A stretch of 64,000 bases of DNA, taken from positions 1 to 64,000 of the forward strand of contig RECG01000015.1 of assembly GCA_007692425.1 (NCBI GenBank). Reading direction: 5' to 3'. Positions 54,096 to 63,484 of this stretch are shown here, piece by piece. Within the stretch, counting starts at the first letter, position 1, and the number at the start of each line of letters is the position of its first letter. The notes beneath the pieces are model-generated. The model saw only the letters and a program-made list of their open reading frames with translations, made no database searches and had not been told where the DNA came from. This DNA is from Acholeplasmataceae bacterium (lineage in GTDB: Bacteria; Bacillota_I; Bacilli_A; Acholeplasmatales; Acholeplasmataceae). Both the position numbers and the translations under genes were made by a program.

Positions 54096-54110
54096 GGATG
54101 GCGTTTTTTT
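54079..54110 (+). terminator. Terminator overlapping the EamA stop codon
   Basis: Stem CGCCATCC/GGATGGCG with the TGA stop in the loop region, followed by T7. Confidence 0.9.
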
Positions 54111-54111
54111 A

Positions 54112-55296
54112 TTATGGTTGCATCAAGGTGTATACCCGGACATAGGCGATTTCCATCAAGACGGGATTGTCGAAGAGATCATCAGGCGGTGTCTGGTTGT
54201 TGTCAAAGGTACCGCCGACCGCCAGGTTGAGTAACAAGTAGAAAGGCTCATCAAATGGGGCGGGGAAATCAGCGGCCAACGTATACCAGTTTGTGCTGGT
54301 CTTGAACAGATTGCCGTTGACATACCAGCGGATGACACCTTCTTCCCATTCGACCGCGTATTGATGGAACTGGTTGATGTGTTGGCCAGCCGGGAAAAAA
54401 TAGGTTTGGGCGGTGTGCGTGTTGTCCGGCCATGAGCCACCGAAATGAAGGGCACCGATGCTGCGGTCCGGTTCACGGCCGCGCGCCTCCATGATGTCGA
54501 TTTCACCGGAAGCGGCCCAGCCACCATAGGTGTTGGTCTCAGGCATCATCCAGAAAGCGGGCCACAGGCCGGTGCCGACAGGCAGGCGGATGCTTGCTTC
54601 AAAACGGCCGTAACGCTGGGCAAAGGTCGGTCTGGTCCAAAGCCGGGCCGACGTGTAAGGCATGGTGGCATAGTTTTCCCGTTTGGCTTCGATGATGAGA
54701 CGGTTACCTGAGACACGGGCATTTTCTTCACGGTAAAACTGGCGTTCATTGTTACCCCAGTTCGTCAGACCGTGTTGGGTTCCTGTGCCCGTCTGAAAGC
54801 GCCAATAGTCGAGATTGACACCGTTGGCGTTGAGATTGTCACCGCTGCCGTTGAAATCATCACACCATGAAATGACATAATCGCCTGAAAAATAGTTGCT
54901 GCACCCAAGCAGATGGGGAGCGACCCATTGTTCAACCATCTCGTCGGTTTCGTTGACTGTGATGGTACGTGATGAACTCACGATGAAGCCGTCGCTGTCT
55001 TCAACGGTATAGGTGATGTCGAAGACTCCAGTGTTGGTCGCGATGTTATTGTCAAGCCCAAGTGCTTCAAGACCGGACACGGTGATGCCGGTGGTGATGT
55101 CACCATCTTCGGGATCGATGGCGATAATGCCTTCGAAGGGATCGAAGAAATTACCTGCATAGATTTGGGCATTCATGATACCGTAGAATACAGGTGGTTC
55201 ACCGATGGGATCGGTGGTTGGCTTTCGACTGAGTTCACAACCTGCGATGAGCAGGGCTGTCAAAAGGAAGACCATGGTTAACAAGATTTTTTTCAT
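54112..55296 (-). CDS. GH16 beta-glucanase lipoprotein
   Basis: A 394-residue lipoprotein (lipobox IAGC) with an N-terminal Ig-like/DUF5011 domain (about 40-115; FDITYTVEDSDGF) and a GH16 catalytic domain (about 140-392). The active-site motif is SGEIDIMEARG, with two catalytic glutamates, in the ExDxxE form typical of laminarinase-like beta-1,3-glucanases. NNERQFY and WPAFWMMP are conserved substrate-cleft segments. It would act on extracellular beta-1,3- or mixed beta-glucan. ATG at 55296 follows GAAGGAG. No copy of the glycan-locus operator is seen in front of it. Confidence 0.93.
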   Translation of the reverse strand: MKKILLTMVFLLTALLIAGCELSRKPTTDPIGEPPVFYGIMNAQIYAGNFFDPFEGIIAIDPEDGDITTGITVSGLEALGLDNNIATNTGVFDITYTVEDSDGFIVSSSRTITVNETDEMVEQWVAPHLLGCSNYFSGDYVISWCDDFNGSGDNLNANGVNLDYWRFQTGTGTQHGLTNWGNNERQFYREENARVSGNRLIIEAKRENYATMPYTSARLWTRPTFAQRYGRFEASIRLPVGTGLWPAFWMMPETNTYGGWAASGEIDIMEARGREPDRSIGALHFGGSWPDNTHTAQTYFFPAGQHINQFHQYAVEWEEGVIRWYVNGNLFKTSTNWYTLAADFPAPFDEPFYLLLNLAVGGTFDNNQTPPDDLFDNPVLMEIAYVRVYTLMQP

Positions 55297-55488
55297 AATG
55301 ACTCCTTCCATGCGTACAGCATGTTTCCACATGATGATTTCACATCATGATTGTAACATGGAACCCGTTTTCGGCCAAGGAAAGCACCTGTCCGGCATGC
55401 AACATGGGAAAATGTATGAAACGCCTGTTTGAAGTCTTCTGATTTTTGGTATACTAGAAGATGACCTCCCCATGAAAGGTGTGTATCG

Positions 55489-56133
55489 ATGCCGATGATC
55501 AGACTTGAGTGGTACCTCAAAGATCCTTGCAGGATGCTTTCCATCCCTTACTACAAGTACATCAGGCAACCGTATCCGGACCATGTCAACATTTGTCATC
55601 AGCAGGATGCCGGTGATGATGTTTATCCAGATACCAGACGTTATTTCAGATTGATCCATCATCTTCAAGACATTCTGGATACGGGTCACGACAAGGTGAA
55701 CCTTCGTCTGGTCGACCCTTTGACCGAACTGCCGTTGGTGGCTGAGATCATCAATGCCTGTTACCAGGACATTCAGGTCGATCTCGGGCAAGTCACAAAC
55801 TGGACAAAGGAAGCCGTTTACAGGGATTCATTGTGGTGGATGGCCGAGGATAGGCAGTCCCACAAGCCCATGGGGCTTGGCATCGCCGTCTATGATGAGA
55901 TGGCACGTGAAGGTGCGTTGGAGTGGATCCAGGTGCTTCCGGCATACAAGCAACAGGGTGTCGGCCGTTTGTTGGTGGGTCGTTTGCTGGACATGCTGTC
56001 CGACATGGCCGACTTCGTCACCGTCTCGGGTGAGATGGACCATCCTGACAGTCCGGAAAGACTTTATCGCCGGTGTGGATTCACAGGCGATGACGTCTGG
56101 CTGGTCCGCCGGCTTGACAAGAAAGGAAGCTGA
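55489..56133 (+). CDS. GNAT-family N-acetyltransferase
   Basis: A 214-residue protein whose C-terminal 145 residues form a GNAT fold with the acetyl-CoA loop AYKQQGVGRLLVGRLL and the late ERLYRRCGFTGDDVW motif. The first 65 residues are unlike the usual domain. A TATACT lies at about 55449. ATG at 55489 follows AAAGGTG. The methyltransferase gene starts six bases later, so they are an operon. Substrate unknown. Confidence 0.87.
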   Translation: MPMIRLEWYLKDPCRMLSIPYYKYIRQPYPDHVNICHQQDAGDDVYPDTRRYFRLIHHLQDILDTGHDKVNLRLVDPLTELPLVAEIINACYQDIQVDLGQVTNWTKEAVYRDSLWWMAEDRQSHKPMGLGIAVYDEMAREGALEWIQVLPAYKQQGVGRLLVGRLLDMLSDMADFVTVSGEMDHPDSPERLYRRCGFTGDDVWLVRRLDKKGS

Positions 56134-56138
56134 TCTTC

Positions 56139-56939
56139 ATGGCAGATTTTACACACAACAACCGAAAAGCCTGGGAACAGGCGTTTGACAAACGATCAGT
56201 TGATTTTGATCGAGAGACGATCGAGCTGTTGAAACACGAGCCAGCCTCCTTGTTTTCGCCGGCATTGAGAGAGATGTTGCATCGGCTGGGTGCGAAAGGT
56301 GGCGCATTGGCGCAGTTTTGTTGTAACAACGGCCGTGAGACGTTGGCCGCCCTGTCTTTCGGATTTGATCGTGCAGCCGGATACGATATCGCCAGAAACA
56401 TGATTGAAAGTGCCACCCGCATGGCCGAGTCCCTGACATTGCCGGCCACTTTTGAAGCTTGCGACCTTCTGACTTTGAAACCTGGTCATGGTGCCCCCTT
56501 TGATGTCGGCTTGCTGACGGTCGGCGCCTTATGCTGGTTCAAGGATCTGAACCCTGTTTTCAAGAACATCGCGGCTTGTTTAAAAGACGGTGCCACCTTG
56601 GTCATCGAGGACATGCACCCGGCCTGCAACATGCTGGTTGAGACTGATGATCCCCTCTATAATCTGGAGCATCCGGCCAAGATGGTGCATGATTACTTCA
56701 AGACGAGCCCCTGGTTATCGAATGACGGGATGGGTTACATGACCGATGACGCTTACGTCTCGCATACGTTCGAAAGTTATTCCCATACATGGTCATCTTT
56801 GATCAATGGCTTGGTTGATGCCGGATTCGTGATCAAGCGGATCGAGGAGAACACGGTTGACCAAAGCAACCTCTTCTCCCATCTTGACAACCAGGGTATT
56901 CCCCTGACTTATCTTTTGGAGGCTAGGTTGCGTCGATAG
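56139..56939 (+). CDS. Class I SAM-dependent methyltransferase
   Basis: A 266-residue methyltransferase. Motif I is GGALAQFCCNNGRET (about 53-67), followed by the acidic residue of GYDIARNMIESA, and motif post-I around PFDVGLLTVGALCWFKDL. Family members with CNNG/CNDG in motif I act on diverse small molecules. ATG at 56139 follows AAAGGAAG in the end of the GNAT gene. Confidence 0.87.
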   Translation: MADFTHNNRKAWEQAFDKRSVDFDRETIELLKHEPASLFSPALREMLHRLGAKGGALAQFCCNNGRETLAALSFGFDRAAGYDIARNMIESATRMAESLTLPATFEACDLLTLKPGHGAPFDVGLLTVGALCWFKDLNPVFKNIAACLKDGATLVIEDMHPACNMLVETDDPLYNLEHPAKMVHDYFKTSPWLSNDGMGYMTDDAYVSHTFESYSHTWSSLINGLVDAGFVIKRIEENTVDQSNLFSHLDNQGIPLTYLLEARLRR

Positions 56940-57120
56940 GTGACGCGCTCTGCCTTTTTTTATCCATTCATGATAAAATAATGGTATCAACAACAAGAGA
57001 CCACCATGGTCTCAGCCAATATTGCATCATCACGCAAAATGGCACGCATCAAAGGCCTGTGCAAATCAATCAGTCTCCAGGGGCATCTAGATGCCGAAAC
57101 TCAAAAGGAGTTGTTTGATC

Positions 57121-58188
57121 ATGTTGTCCAAACGAACATGGATGTTGCTATTGTTGTTTTTGTTGGCGCTCATGCTCCAGGCATGCGAACCACCGCCGAC
57201 CCATCCCGATACGCGACGGGAGGACCGGATTCCGGCCGATGCCGTCAAACGGACCCCGGAAACAGATCATCATCCCCCTGTGATGCATTCGGATGAGTAT
57301 GAGGAGCCCGTCCCGGTACCAGGGTTGCTCAATAGTGCCGGACTGGAAGATTCACCTTTCATCCTGCCTGATGGCAAGACGATGTATTTCTTCTTCACGC
57401 CCAATGCGGAGATGAATTGGCAGGAACAGCTGCTCGATGAAGTGACCGGTATCTGGGTGTCACATTTGGTCGAGGGGTTGTGGACTGAGCCTGAAAGGGT
57501 CTGGCTGCAACAACCCGGCAAGCTCGCTTTGGATGGCTGTGTGGCCATCCAGGATGATGAGATGTGGTTTTGCTCGGCCCGTGAAGGGTATACCGGTGTC
57601 CGGATGTTCACCGCCCGTTGGCGTGACAACGCCTGGGTTGACATCACTTATGTCGGTGACCAGCTGATGGAAGAGTATCAGATCGGCGAAGTGCACCTGC
57701 ACGGTGACGATTTGTATTTCCACAGCGACCGTGAAGACGGACAAGGGGGCAGGGACATCTGGATGACGACCAGAAGCAACGGCACATGGAGCGAACCGGT
57801 CAACATCGAAGCCATCAACACTGCTGGTCATGAATCGATGCCGTTTGTCTCTCTCGACGGCAACGAATTATGGTTCAACCGCACTTACATGGGCACGCCG
57901 GGCATCTTCCGTTCATTTTGGGAAGGTGACGGCTGGGGTGAGCCGGAACTGATCATTTCCATGTTTGCCGGCGAACCAACGCTTGATGCGGCTGGAAACA
58001 TCTATTTCGTCCATCATTTCTATGAACATGATGTCATGATTGAAGCCGATATCTACGTGGCTTACAAAAAACAACCTGCCAACCATGAGGAAACCACAAG
58101 CATCAAGATTGAACTGTTGAACCAAGACCGGGCCATGTTGCCAGCTAAAGCCTTGGTCCATCCCGTCAGGAAAACCAAGGACATCTGA
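57121..58188 (+). CDS. Beta-propeller (PD40/TolB-like) lipoprotein
   Basis: A 355-residue lipoprotein with signal peptide ending LQAC. Four or more PD40-like repeats are visible: SPFILPDGKTMYFFFT, DGCVAIQDDEMWFCSARE, GEVHLHGDDLYFHSDREDGQGGRDIWMTTR, HESMPFVSLDGNELWFNR and GEPTLDAAGNIYFVHHF. WSEPVNIEAINTAGHESMP is typical of this propeller family. ATG at 57121, ten bases after AAAAGGAG. Probably a surface binding or scaffold protein; no enzyme motif is seen. The aldo/keto reductase gene follows with no terminator between. Confidence 0.82.
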   Translation: MLSKRTWMLLLLFLLALMLQACEPPPTHPDTRREDRIPADAVKRTPETDHHPPVMHSDEYEEPVPVPGLLNSAGLEDSPFILPDGKTMYFFFTPNAEMNWQEQLLDEVTGIWVSHLVEGLWTEPERVWLQQPGKLALDGCVAIQDDEMWFCSAREGYTGVRMFTARWRDNAWVDITYVGDQLMEEYQIGEVHLHGDDLYFHSDREDGQGGRDIWMTTRSNGTWSEPVNIEAINTAGHESMPFVSLDGNELWFNRTYMGTPGIFRSFWEGDGWGEPELIISMFAGEPTLDAAGNIYFVHHFYEHDVMIEADIYVAYKKQPANHEETTSIKIELLNQDRAMLPAKALVHPVRKTKDI

Positions 58189-58236
58189 ACTGTTTCAAAC
58201 ATCGATTGATCAAACCATTACACAAGGAGTGAGACC

Positions 58237-59220
58237 ATGAACATGCGTCGTTTCGGTAAAACCAATGTCTATGTATCAGAAATCAGCCTCGGTGCCTGGC
58301 AGATCGGCGGGGGTTGGGGCAAGCCTTTTGACAAAAACGTTGCTCTGCAGACCTTGCGGACGGCTTCAGACCTCGGCATCAACTGCATCGATACCGCTGA
58401 TGTCTACGATGGCGGCATGAGTGAAAAGGCCATCGGTGATTTCGTGGACCAGCAAAAACGCAAACCGTTCGTCATCACCAAGATCGGCAGACGGGCAGAT
58501 CCCCATGTCAAAGAAAGCTACACCGAGAAAAACCTGCGTGACTATATCCAAGACTCCCGTCAGCGTTTAAAGGTCGAAGCCCTTGACATGGTCTTGTTGC
58601 ATTGCCCGCCCGCTGATGTTTATTACATGCCCGAAGTGTTTGGTTTCATGGATGCTTTCCAAGAGGAGGGCCTGATCAAACATTACGGCGTGAGTGTCGC
58701 CCGTGTCGAAGAAGGACTCAAAGCCATCGAATACGAAGGCGTCGCCGCCATTGAAATCGTCTTCAACATGTTTAGGCTCCGGCCTGCCGAATGGTTGTTT
58801 AAAAGAGCCTTGGCCAACAATGTTGGTATTATCGCCCGCGTCCCTCTGGCCAGCGGTCTACTGACCGGCAAGTATCACGAAAAAACCAAGTTCAATGCCG
58901 ATGACCACCGGACTTTCAACCGCGACGGCCAGGTGTTTGACAAGGGGGAGACCTTCTCCGGTGTCGATTATGCGTTAGGGTTGAAGGCTGTCAACGAACT
59001 GAAAAAATTGTTTGAGACCGATGACTTGGCACCGATTGCCTTGCGTTGGATCTTGATGTTTGATGCCGTCAGCACGATCATCCCCGGCGCCAGCAAGGCC
59101 GAACAGGTTCGCTTGAATACGGCGGCCGCCGAACTGCCGCCGTTGACCAGGGAACAGATGATTGGTGTCAAACGCATTTATGACACCTACATCAAAGCTT
59201 CGGTACACCATCTCTGGTAA
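58237..59220 (+). CDS. Aldo/keto reductase
   Basis: A 327-residue NADP(H)-dependent TIM-barrel oxidoreductase. Active-site residues: Asp in NCIDTADVYDGG with Tyr four residues on, Lys in PFVITKIG, and His in MVLLHCPP. The C-terminal cofactor segment IIPGASKAEQVRLN is typical. Close to the YajO/YccK-like or L-glyceraldehyde-3-phosphate reductase group. ATG at 58237 follows AAGGAG. Confidence 0.93.
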   Translation: MNMRRFGKTNVYVSEISLGAWQIGGGWGKPFDKNVALQTLRTASDLGINCIDTADVYDGGMSEKAIGDFVDQQKRKPFVITKIGRRADPHVKESYTEKNLRDYIQDSRQRLKVEALDMVLLHCPPADVYYMPEVFGFMDAFQEEGLIKHYGVSVARVEEGLKAIEYEGVAAIEIVFNMFRLRPAEWLFKRALANNVGIIARVPLASGLLTGKYHEKTKFNADDHRTFNRDGQVFDKGETFSGVDYALGLKAVNELKKLFETDDLAPIALRWILMFDAVSTIIPGASKAEQVRLNTAAAELPPLTREQMIGVKRIYDTYIKASVHHLW

Positions 59221-59280
59221 GGTGTATCGGCATCAAAAAGCGGCCGTGATGACCGCTTGATGTGATGATTGATTGACTTG

Positions 59281-59307
59281 ACACGCCCTGTTCGGGCGTG
59301 TTTTTTT
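59281..59307 (+). terminator. Terminator after the aldo/keto reductase
   Basis: Eight-base perfect stem ACACGCCC/GGGCGTGT, loop TGTTC, T7. It ends one base before the stop of the convergent symporter gene. Confidence 0.92.
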
Positions 59308-59308
59308 A

Positions 59309-60715
59309 CTATACTTGAACGGTTTTCTTTTTGAAGATCTGGCGACGGAGCAGGATCACATTGATGACGATGAAGGCCACGGCTGTAATACCAAGCGTGA
59401 TGAGGGCGAGCGTGTCGCTACGATACGCGATGCCAACCAGCATCAGCAGCGGGAAACCAAAGGCGATCGCGCTGCTGGCACCGAGCACCAGGTTATTGGC
59501 GGCCGGTGTCTGGAAATGAGGATCGATCTCGCGCAGGAGCGCGATCCCGGTCGATGCGGTCCCGGTCAGCATGCCGAACATCGAAATGGTCGCTTCCAGT
59601 TCATAATCGGGATAAACGCGCTTGCAGATGAAGCGGATATAGATGAAGGTCAAGATGCCGCCGGCCGTGGTCAGGATCAAGAAGGGGATCCACAGTTGTT
59701 GCAAATCGGCGATATTGATGGCGGCGATGCTGGCGATGATCATGAAGTCGAAAGCCGTGCCGGCAATCCGGTTGAGCATGTAGTCATTAGGATAGCGACG
59801 CTGCATGATATGCCAGTCCCTGAGTTTGGCGAAGAGGCGTTTGAACAACAAGGCGAACAGGGTTGCCCAGATGAAGTTGAAGCCCCAGATCAAAGGACGC
59901 ATCGATTCAGTGCCGAAATCACCGAAAGCACCGGTCAGGATGACCCAATCGAAACCCTTCATGAATAAATAGGTGACAAAGTAGACCAACAACACCAGGC
60001 AAATCTGGACTGTGAATTTATCGATTGCTTCCGAGAGCGGAATCTCATCGGCTTCTTCGACCACGGCGGTGGTCACTTCCGTCTGTACGGTGCCGTCGGC
60101 CTTGACTTCGAGCTTGCGTTTCTTGACCAGATAGTTCAGGTACGCCACGCCCAGGACACAGGCCCAGATGAAACCTAGCGAGGCGATGGAAAGGCCGAAT
60201 GCCTTGCCGCCGGCAAAAGGATTGACCATGTTGGTTTCATAGACATTGCCCATGTTGCCGGCCGGACCGGGTCCTTGTCCGAAGCCCATCGGCAAGAGCA
60301 TGCCGGCACCGCTGATCAGTTGTGGAAACAAGGTCAGCGCAAGCGTGATTGTGATGATTAGGCCGATTGTGGCCTGCATGACATACGTATTAACAATGAC
60401 CAGGCCGCTGTCGACGGCAACCATTTTGGAAGTCTTCTTCTGGCTGGAGAGCGATTTGAGCGCAAGGGCGATGAAACCGATGGCCAGCGTGTGAAAGGTG
60501 ATCATCTCCATGAGTGATACCTGGAAAAAGCCTGTTGGCAGGATATTGAGCTCTTTGATCAGGAGCATCATGAATCCGGCAAACACCGCCGTTGGCAACA
60601 ACGAACGACGCAGGAAGCCGATCTTGCGACGGATGATGTTCGCAAGCAGCAAGACAAGTGCCAGGAAGGCAATCTGGTTGAGAACCGACCAGTAGTTCGA
60701 ACTCCAAAATTCCAT
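59309..60715 (-). CDS. GltS-like sodium/glutamate symporter family protein
   Basis: A 468-residue membrane protein with about ten to twelve segments in two inverted halves. The pore motif GFGQGPGPAGN (about 160) and the matching GMLTGTASTGIALLREIDP in the second half resemble the GltS/ESS family. A cytoplasmic loop of 40 residues (KKRKLEVKADG... to PLSEAID) separates the halves. ATG at 60715 follows AAAGGAG; the in-frame start at 60757 has no site. Likely imports a dicarboxylate or amino acid with Na+. Confidence 0.85.
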   Translation of the reverse strand: MEFWSSNYWSVLNQIAFLALVLLLANIIRRKIGFLRRSLLPTAVFAGFMMLLIKELNILPTGFFQVSLMEMITFHTLAIGFIALALKSLSSQKKTSKMVAVDSGLVIVNTYVMQATIGLIITITLALTLFPQLISGAGMLLPMGFGQGPGPAGNMGNVYETNMVNPFAGGKAFGLSIASLGFIWACVLGVAYLNYLVKKRKLEVKADGTVQTEVTTAVVEEADEIPLSEAIDKFTVQICLVLLVYFVTYLFMKGFDWVILTGAFGDFGTESMRPLIWGFNFIWATLFALLFKRLFAKLRDWHIMQRRYPNDYMLNRIAGTAFDFMIIASIAAINIADLQQLWIPFLILTTAGGILTFIYIRFICKRVYPDYELEATISMFGMLTGTASTGIALLREIDPHFQTPAANNLVLGASSAIAFGFPLLMLVGIAYRSDTLALITLGITAVAFIVINVILLRRQIFKKKTVQV

Positions 60716-60927
60716 GATGGTCTCCTTTGGCATCGACCGGCGATGCGGATGTGACATGCAACTGGCATTAGGATATCACACATTACTTTGAATATCAAGT
60801 TGTTTCGCACATCTCATGCGTGTTGTTTTTCAGGACAAACAGTGGGGAATCGCCTGGTGGATTGATGGGTGTTCAATGCAAGAAAACCTGACTTTTTTCA
60901 TGTAATCATTTTCATTTTAAACAACGT

Positions 60928-60954
60928 TTTTTGTCCTTCTTTTTTGTCCTTCTT
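60928..60954 (+). repeat. Short tandem direct repeat before the Y-family polymerase gene
   Basis: The unit TTTTTGTCCTTCT occurs twice in tandem directly upstream of a TGGTATGAT -10-like sequence. No LexA-type GAAC-4-GTTC box is seen in this 230-base gap. Confidence 0.5.
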
Positions 60955-60991
60955 ACTGGTATGATGAAAGCACAGAAAGGGTGGCTCGCTG

Positions 60992-62257
60992 ATGGAGGAA
61001 TACCGGTTGCATCGTCATTTCCTATGCATCGATTTGAAAAGCTTTTATGCCTCGGTCGAATGTGTCCTGTTGGGGCTCGACCCTTTTTCGACACCCTTGG
61101 TCGTGGCGGATGTCTCCAGGGGAAGTGGCTCGATCGTTTTGGCGGTTTCGCCTTATCTCAAGGCCAAAGGCATGCCGGGCCGCTGCCGCATCCACGAACT
61201 GCCAAGCGACCTTGGCATCATCTTTCAAAAGCCACGCATGCGCACCTATCTTGAATTCGCCACCCGCGTGATCGGCCTTTATCTGCGCTTTGTCAGCGAG
61301 GAAGACCTTCATGTCTATTCAATTGACGAAGTCTTTCTTGATGTCACCAGTTATTTGCATTACTATCAGATGGACGCGGTCGGATTGGCCGGTGTCATCT
61401 TGCAAGCCTTGCGTGAGGAGATCGGTCTTTACGCCACTTGTGGCGTCGGCCCGAACATGTTATTGGCCAAACTCGCGCTTGACCTGGAATCAAAGCAATC
61501 GCCCGATTTCATCGCCCGCTGGGATTATGCGGACGTGCCGGCCAAGCTTTGGCCGGTCACGCCGCTTTCGAAGATGTGGGGCATTGGTCATCAGATGGAA
61601 CGTCATCTCAACGGGTTGGGGCTTTCGACCATCGGTGACATCGCCCATTACGATCTGCGTGTGCTGAAAAAACGGTTCGGCGTCATGGGTGAGGAACTTT
61701 ATTACCACACCCATGGCATTGACATGAGCCTGCTACAACAAAAAGCGACCTTCAAACCAAGAGGCAAGAGTTATGGCATCGGCCAGACCTTGTTTCATGA
61801 TTACCACGTGCCTGATATTTTCCAGGTCATGCTGGAAATGACCGATGATCTTGCCAAGCGTCTGCGCCGGTCAGGAAAGACCGCCCGCACGATTGCGCTC
61901 GGCATCGGTTACAGCAAGGCCATCGGCGGTGGTTTCGGACGCCAGGTGTCGCTTGATCAGGGCACCTGTCATGCTTCTGTCATTTTCCAGGCCTGTCTCG
62001 ATCTTTTCAGACAGCATGACGACGGCAGTCCCATCCGCCGCATCCACATCAGCGTCAGCCAGCTTGTCGACAAGGGTGCCTACCAGTTCAGCTTGTTTGA
62101 AGATGCGGCGCAGCTGGTCAGGGAGCAGCGTCTTTATGACACCATTGACCAGATCCATGATGTCTATGGCAATAACAGCGTGACACGGGCGTCGAGCGAA
62201 CTTGAAACATCAACCATCAAGGCCCGCAACCGCATGATCGGAGGCCACCATGTCTGA
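60992..62257 (+). CDS. Y-family DNA polymerase (UvrX/UmuC-like)
   Basis: A 421-residue translesion polymerase. Metal-binding and catalytic motifs: CIDLKSFYASVEC at the N terminus (first Asp), YSIDEVFLD (about 110, Asp-Glu pair), then the HhH region (LWPVTPLSKMWGIGHQMERHLNGLGLSTIGDIA) and a little-finger domain. The C terminus lacks a clear clamp-binding motif except QFSLFE. Directly followed by a YolD-like gene with an eight-base overlap, as in the Bacillus uvrX-yolD and yqjW-yqjX pairs. ATG at 60992 follows AAAGGGTGG. Confidence 0.92.
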   Translation: MEEYRLHRHFLCIDLKSFYASVECVLLGLDPFSTPLVVADVSRGSGSIVLAVSPYLKAKGMPGRCRIHELPSDLGIIFQKPRMRTYLEFATRVIGLYLRFVSEEDLHVYSIDEVFLDVTSYLHYYQMDAVGLAGVILQALREEIGLYATCGVGPNMLLAKLALDLESKQSPDFIARWDYADVPAKLWPVTPLSKMWGIGHQMERHLNGLGLSTIGDIAHYDLRVLKKRFGVMGEELYYHTHGIDMSLLQQKATFKPRGKSYGIGQTLFHDYHVPDIFQVMLEMTDDLAKRLRRSGKTARTIALGIGYSKAIGGGFGRQVSLDQGTCHASVIFQACLDLFRQHDDGSPIRRIHISVSQLVDKGAYQFSLFEDAAQLVREQRLYDTIDQIHDVYGNNSVTRASSELETSTIKARNRMIGGHHV

Positions 62258-62579
62258 GACTTACGTTGATCGCGGCATGGTCAAATGGCAGCCGTTCGAT
62301 TCCTTGGTCGGTTATCGGTCGATGCTGGGTGAACTGAAACAAACACTTGGCCAGAAACAAAAAGCGTCGCTTTGTGACGACGCTTTTGACATGCTTGAAT
62401 ATAATTTGCAACAGGCGTTGGCGGAAGGACTTGAGATCGAGGTCCATTATCATCAATCCGGTTATACACGTGTCACGTCCGGCACGATCAGACGGATCGA
62501 CCCGCTGTTCAAAACGATGGTGCTGTCAACTGGTGAACGGATCAAGGCGGATGATGTGCTGGCCTTGATGCTGCCCTAG
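62250..62579 (+). CDS. YolD-like protein
   Basis: A 109-residue YolD-family protein with the DRGMVKWQPFDSL motif near the N terminus and a beta-rich C terminus (IEVHYHQSGYTRVTSGTIRRIDP). Encoded with Y-family polymerases in Bacillota and thought to assist them. Its stop codon TAG shares the CTAG at 62576-62579 with the stop of the convergent phosphorylase gene. Confidence 0.9.
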   Translation: MSETYVDRGMVKWQPFDSLVGYRSMLGELKQTLGQKQKASLCDDAFDMLEYNLQQALAEGLEIEVHYHQSGYTRVTSGTIRRIDPLFKTMVLSTGERIKADDVLALMLP

Positions 62580-63346
62580 CGCGAAAGTGCCAGGCCGATC
62601 TCGCAAGCGACTTTGATATAAAGGTCGCTTTTTGACATGCCTTGATCGGCAAGGTCCCGCGCCTCCCAATGGGTTTCGCCCAAGAGGTCGCCGGTATACA
62701 AGAACTGGGCATAAGTGACGTTTCTGAAAGCGGCCATGGCGGCCAAAGCGGACACTTCCATGTCGACCACGATGCAACCTTGTTCGCGTCTTTGACGTGT
62801 TTTGGCGGGTGTTTCACGATAAAAGGCATCGGTCGTCCAGGTCATGCCGGTGACACATGGTACATCCAGGCGCTGAAACACCTGGGTGACTTTCTTGATG
62901 ACATCGGGATCAAGATCGATGACATCGGCGGCAGGGGCATAATGATAACTGGTGCCTTCATCACGAAGGGCGCGGTCGGGAATGACAATATGACCATCGG
63001 CCAAATCGGGTCTGAGGACGCCACAGGCACCGAAAAAGACGAGGATGTCCGCGCCTTTGGCAATCACTTCTTCGGCAAACCCGACACACAGGGGTGCGCC
63101 GACGGCGGCCATGGTGATGGCCATGGTCGTGCCCTTGTAGTCCATCTGATAAATGGGGATGCGTCCATTGGCGGAATAGAGCGCGTCGATTTCCTTGACT
63201 TCGGGTCTGGCGGCCACCTTTTCGATGATTTGACGGGAAAATGCGAAAAGACAAATCCGGGGGAATCCGGCAACCGGCTTGACGACTTCGGTCGGTTCGA
63301 TCAAGGCTTTGCGGGTCGGATCGAACCGGGTCAAAACGGATTTCAT
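62576..63346 (-). CDS. PNP/UDP-family nucleoside phosphorylase
   Basis: A 256-residue purine-nucleoside/uridine phosphorylase superfamily protein. Signatures: VGAPLCVGFAEEVIAKGADILVFFGACG for the phosphate and ribose site and VVDMEVSALAAMAAF, whose Met-Glu contacts the ribose. It resembles uridine-phosphorylase-like members. ATG at 63346 lies eight bases after AGGAAGG; GTG 63355 and ATG 63352 are closer to the site and less likely. It converges on YolD with a four-base overlap. Confidence 0.9.
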   Translation of the reverse strand: MKSVLTRFDPTRKALIEPTEVVKPVAGFPRICLFAFSRQIIEKVAARPEVKEIDALYSANGRIPIYQMDYKGTTMAITMAAVGAPLCVGFAEEVIAKGADILVFFGACGVLRPDLADGHIVIPDRALRDEGTSYHYAPAADVIDLDPDVIKKVTQVFQRLDVPCVTGMTWTTDAFYRETPAKTRQRREQGCIVVDMEVSALAAMAAFRNVTYAQFLYTGDLLGETHWEARDLADQGMSKSDLYIKVACEIGLALSR

Positions 63347-63422
63347 GGGCATCACCTTCCTGTCTTCATTTTATCATGGACCAAGCGGATTGATGATTGT
63401 ATTTTGGTGATGGCCCTGATAG

Positions 63423-63452
63423 TTGACAAACCGAGGGGTTCATTGGTATAAT
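63423..63452 (+). promoter_or_regulatory. Promoter of glpP
   Basis: TTGACA (63423-63428), 18-base spacer, TATAAT (63447-63452). It is followed by a leader of about 95 bases with a strong hairpin. Confidence 0.85.
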
Positions 63453-63484
63453 AGAGGTGCAATCTAATCATGCGAAGAGTACAG

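Noticed and set aside
57006-57296. Open frame of 96 codons before and inside the propeller lipoprotein gene
   Set aside because: Out of frame with the lipoprotein, no ribosome site, low-complexity shadow translation.
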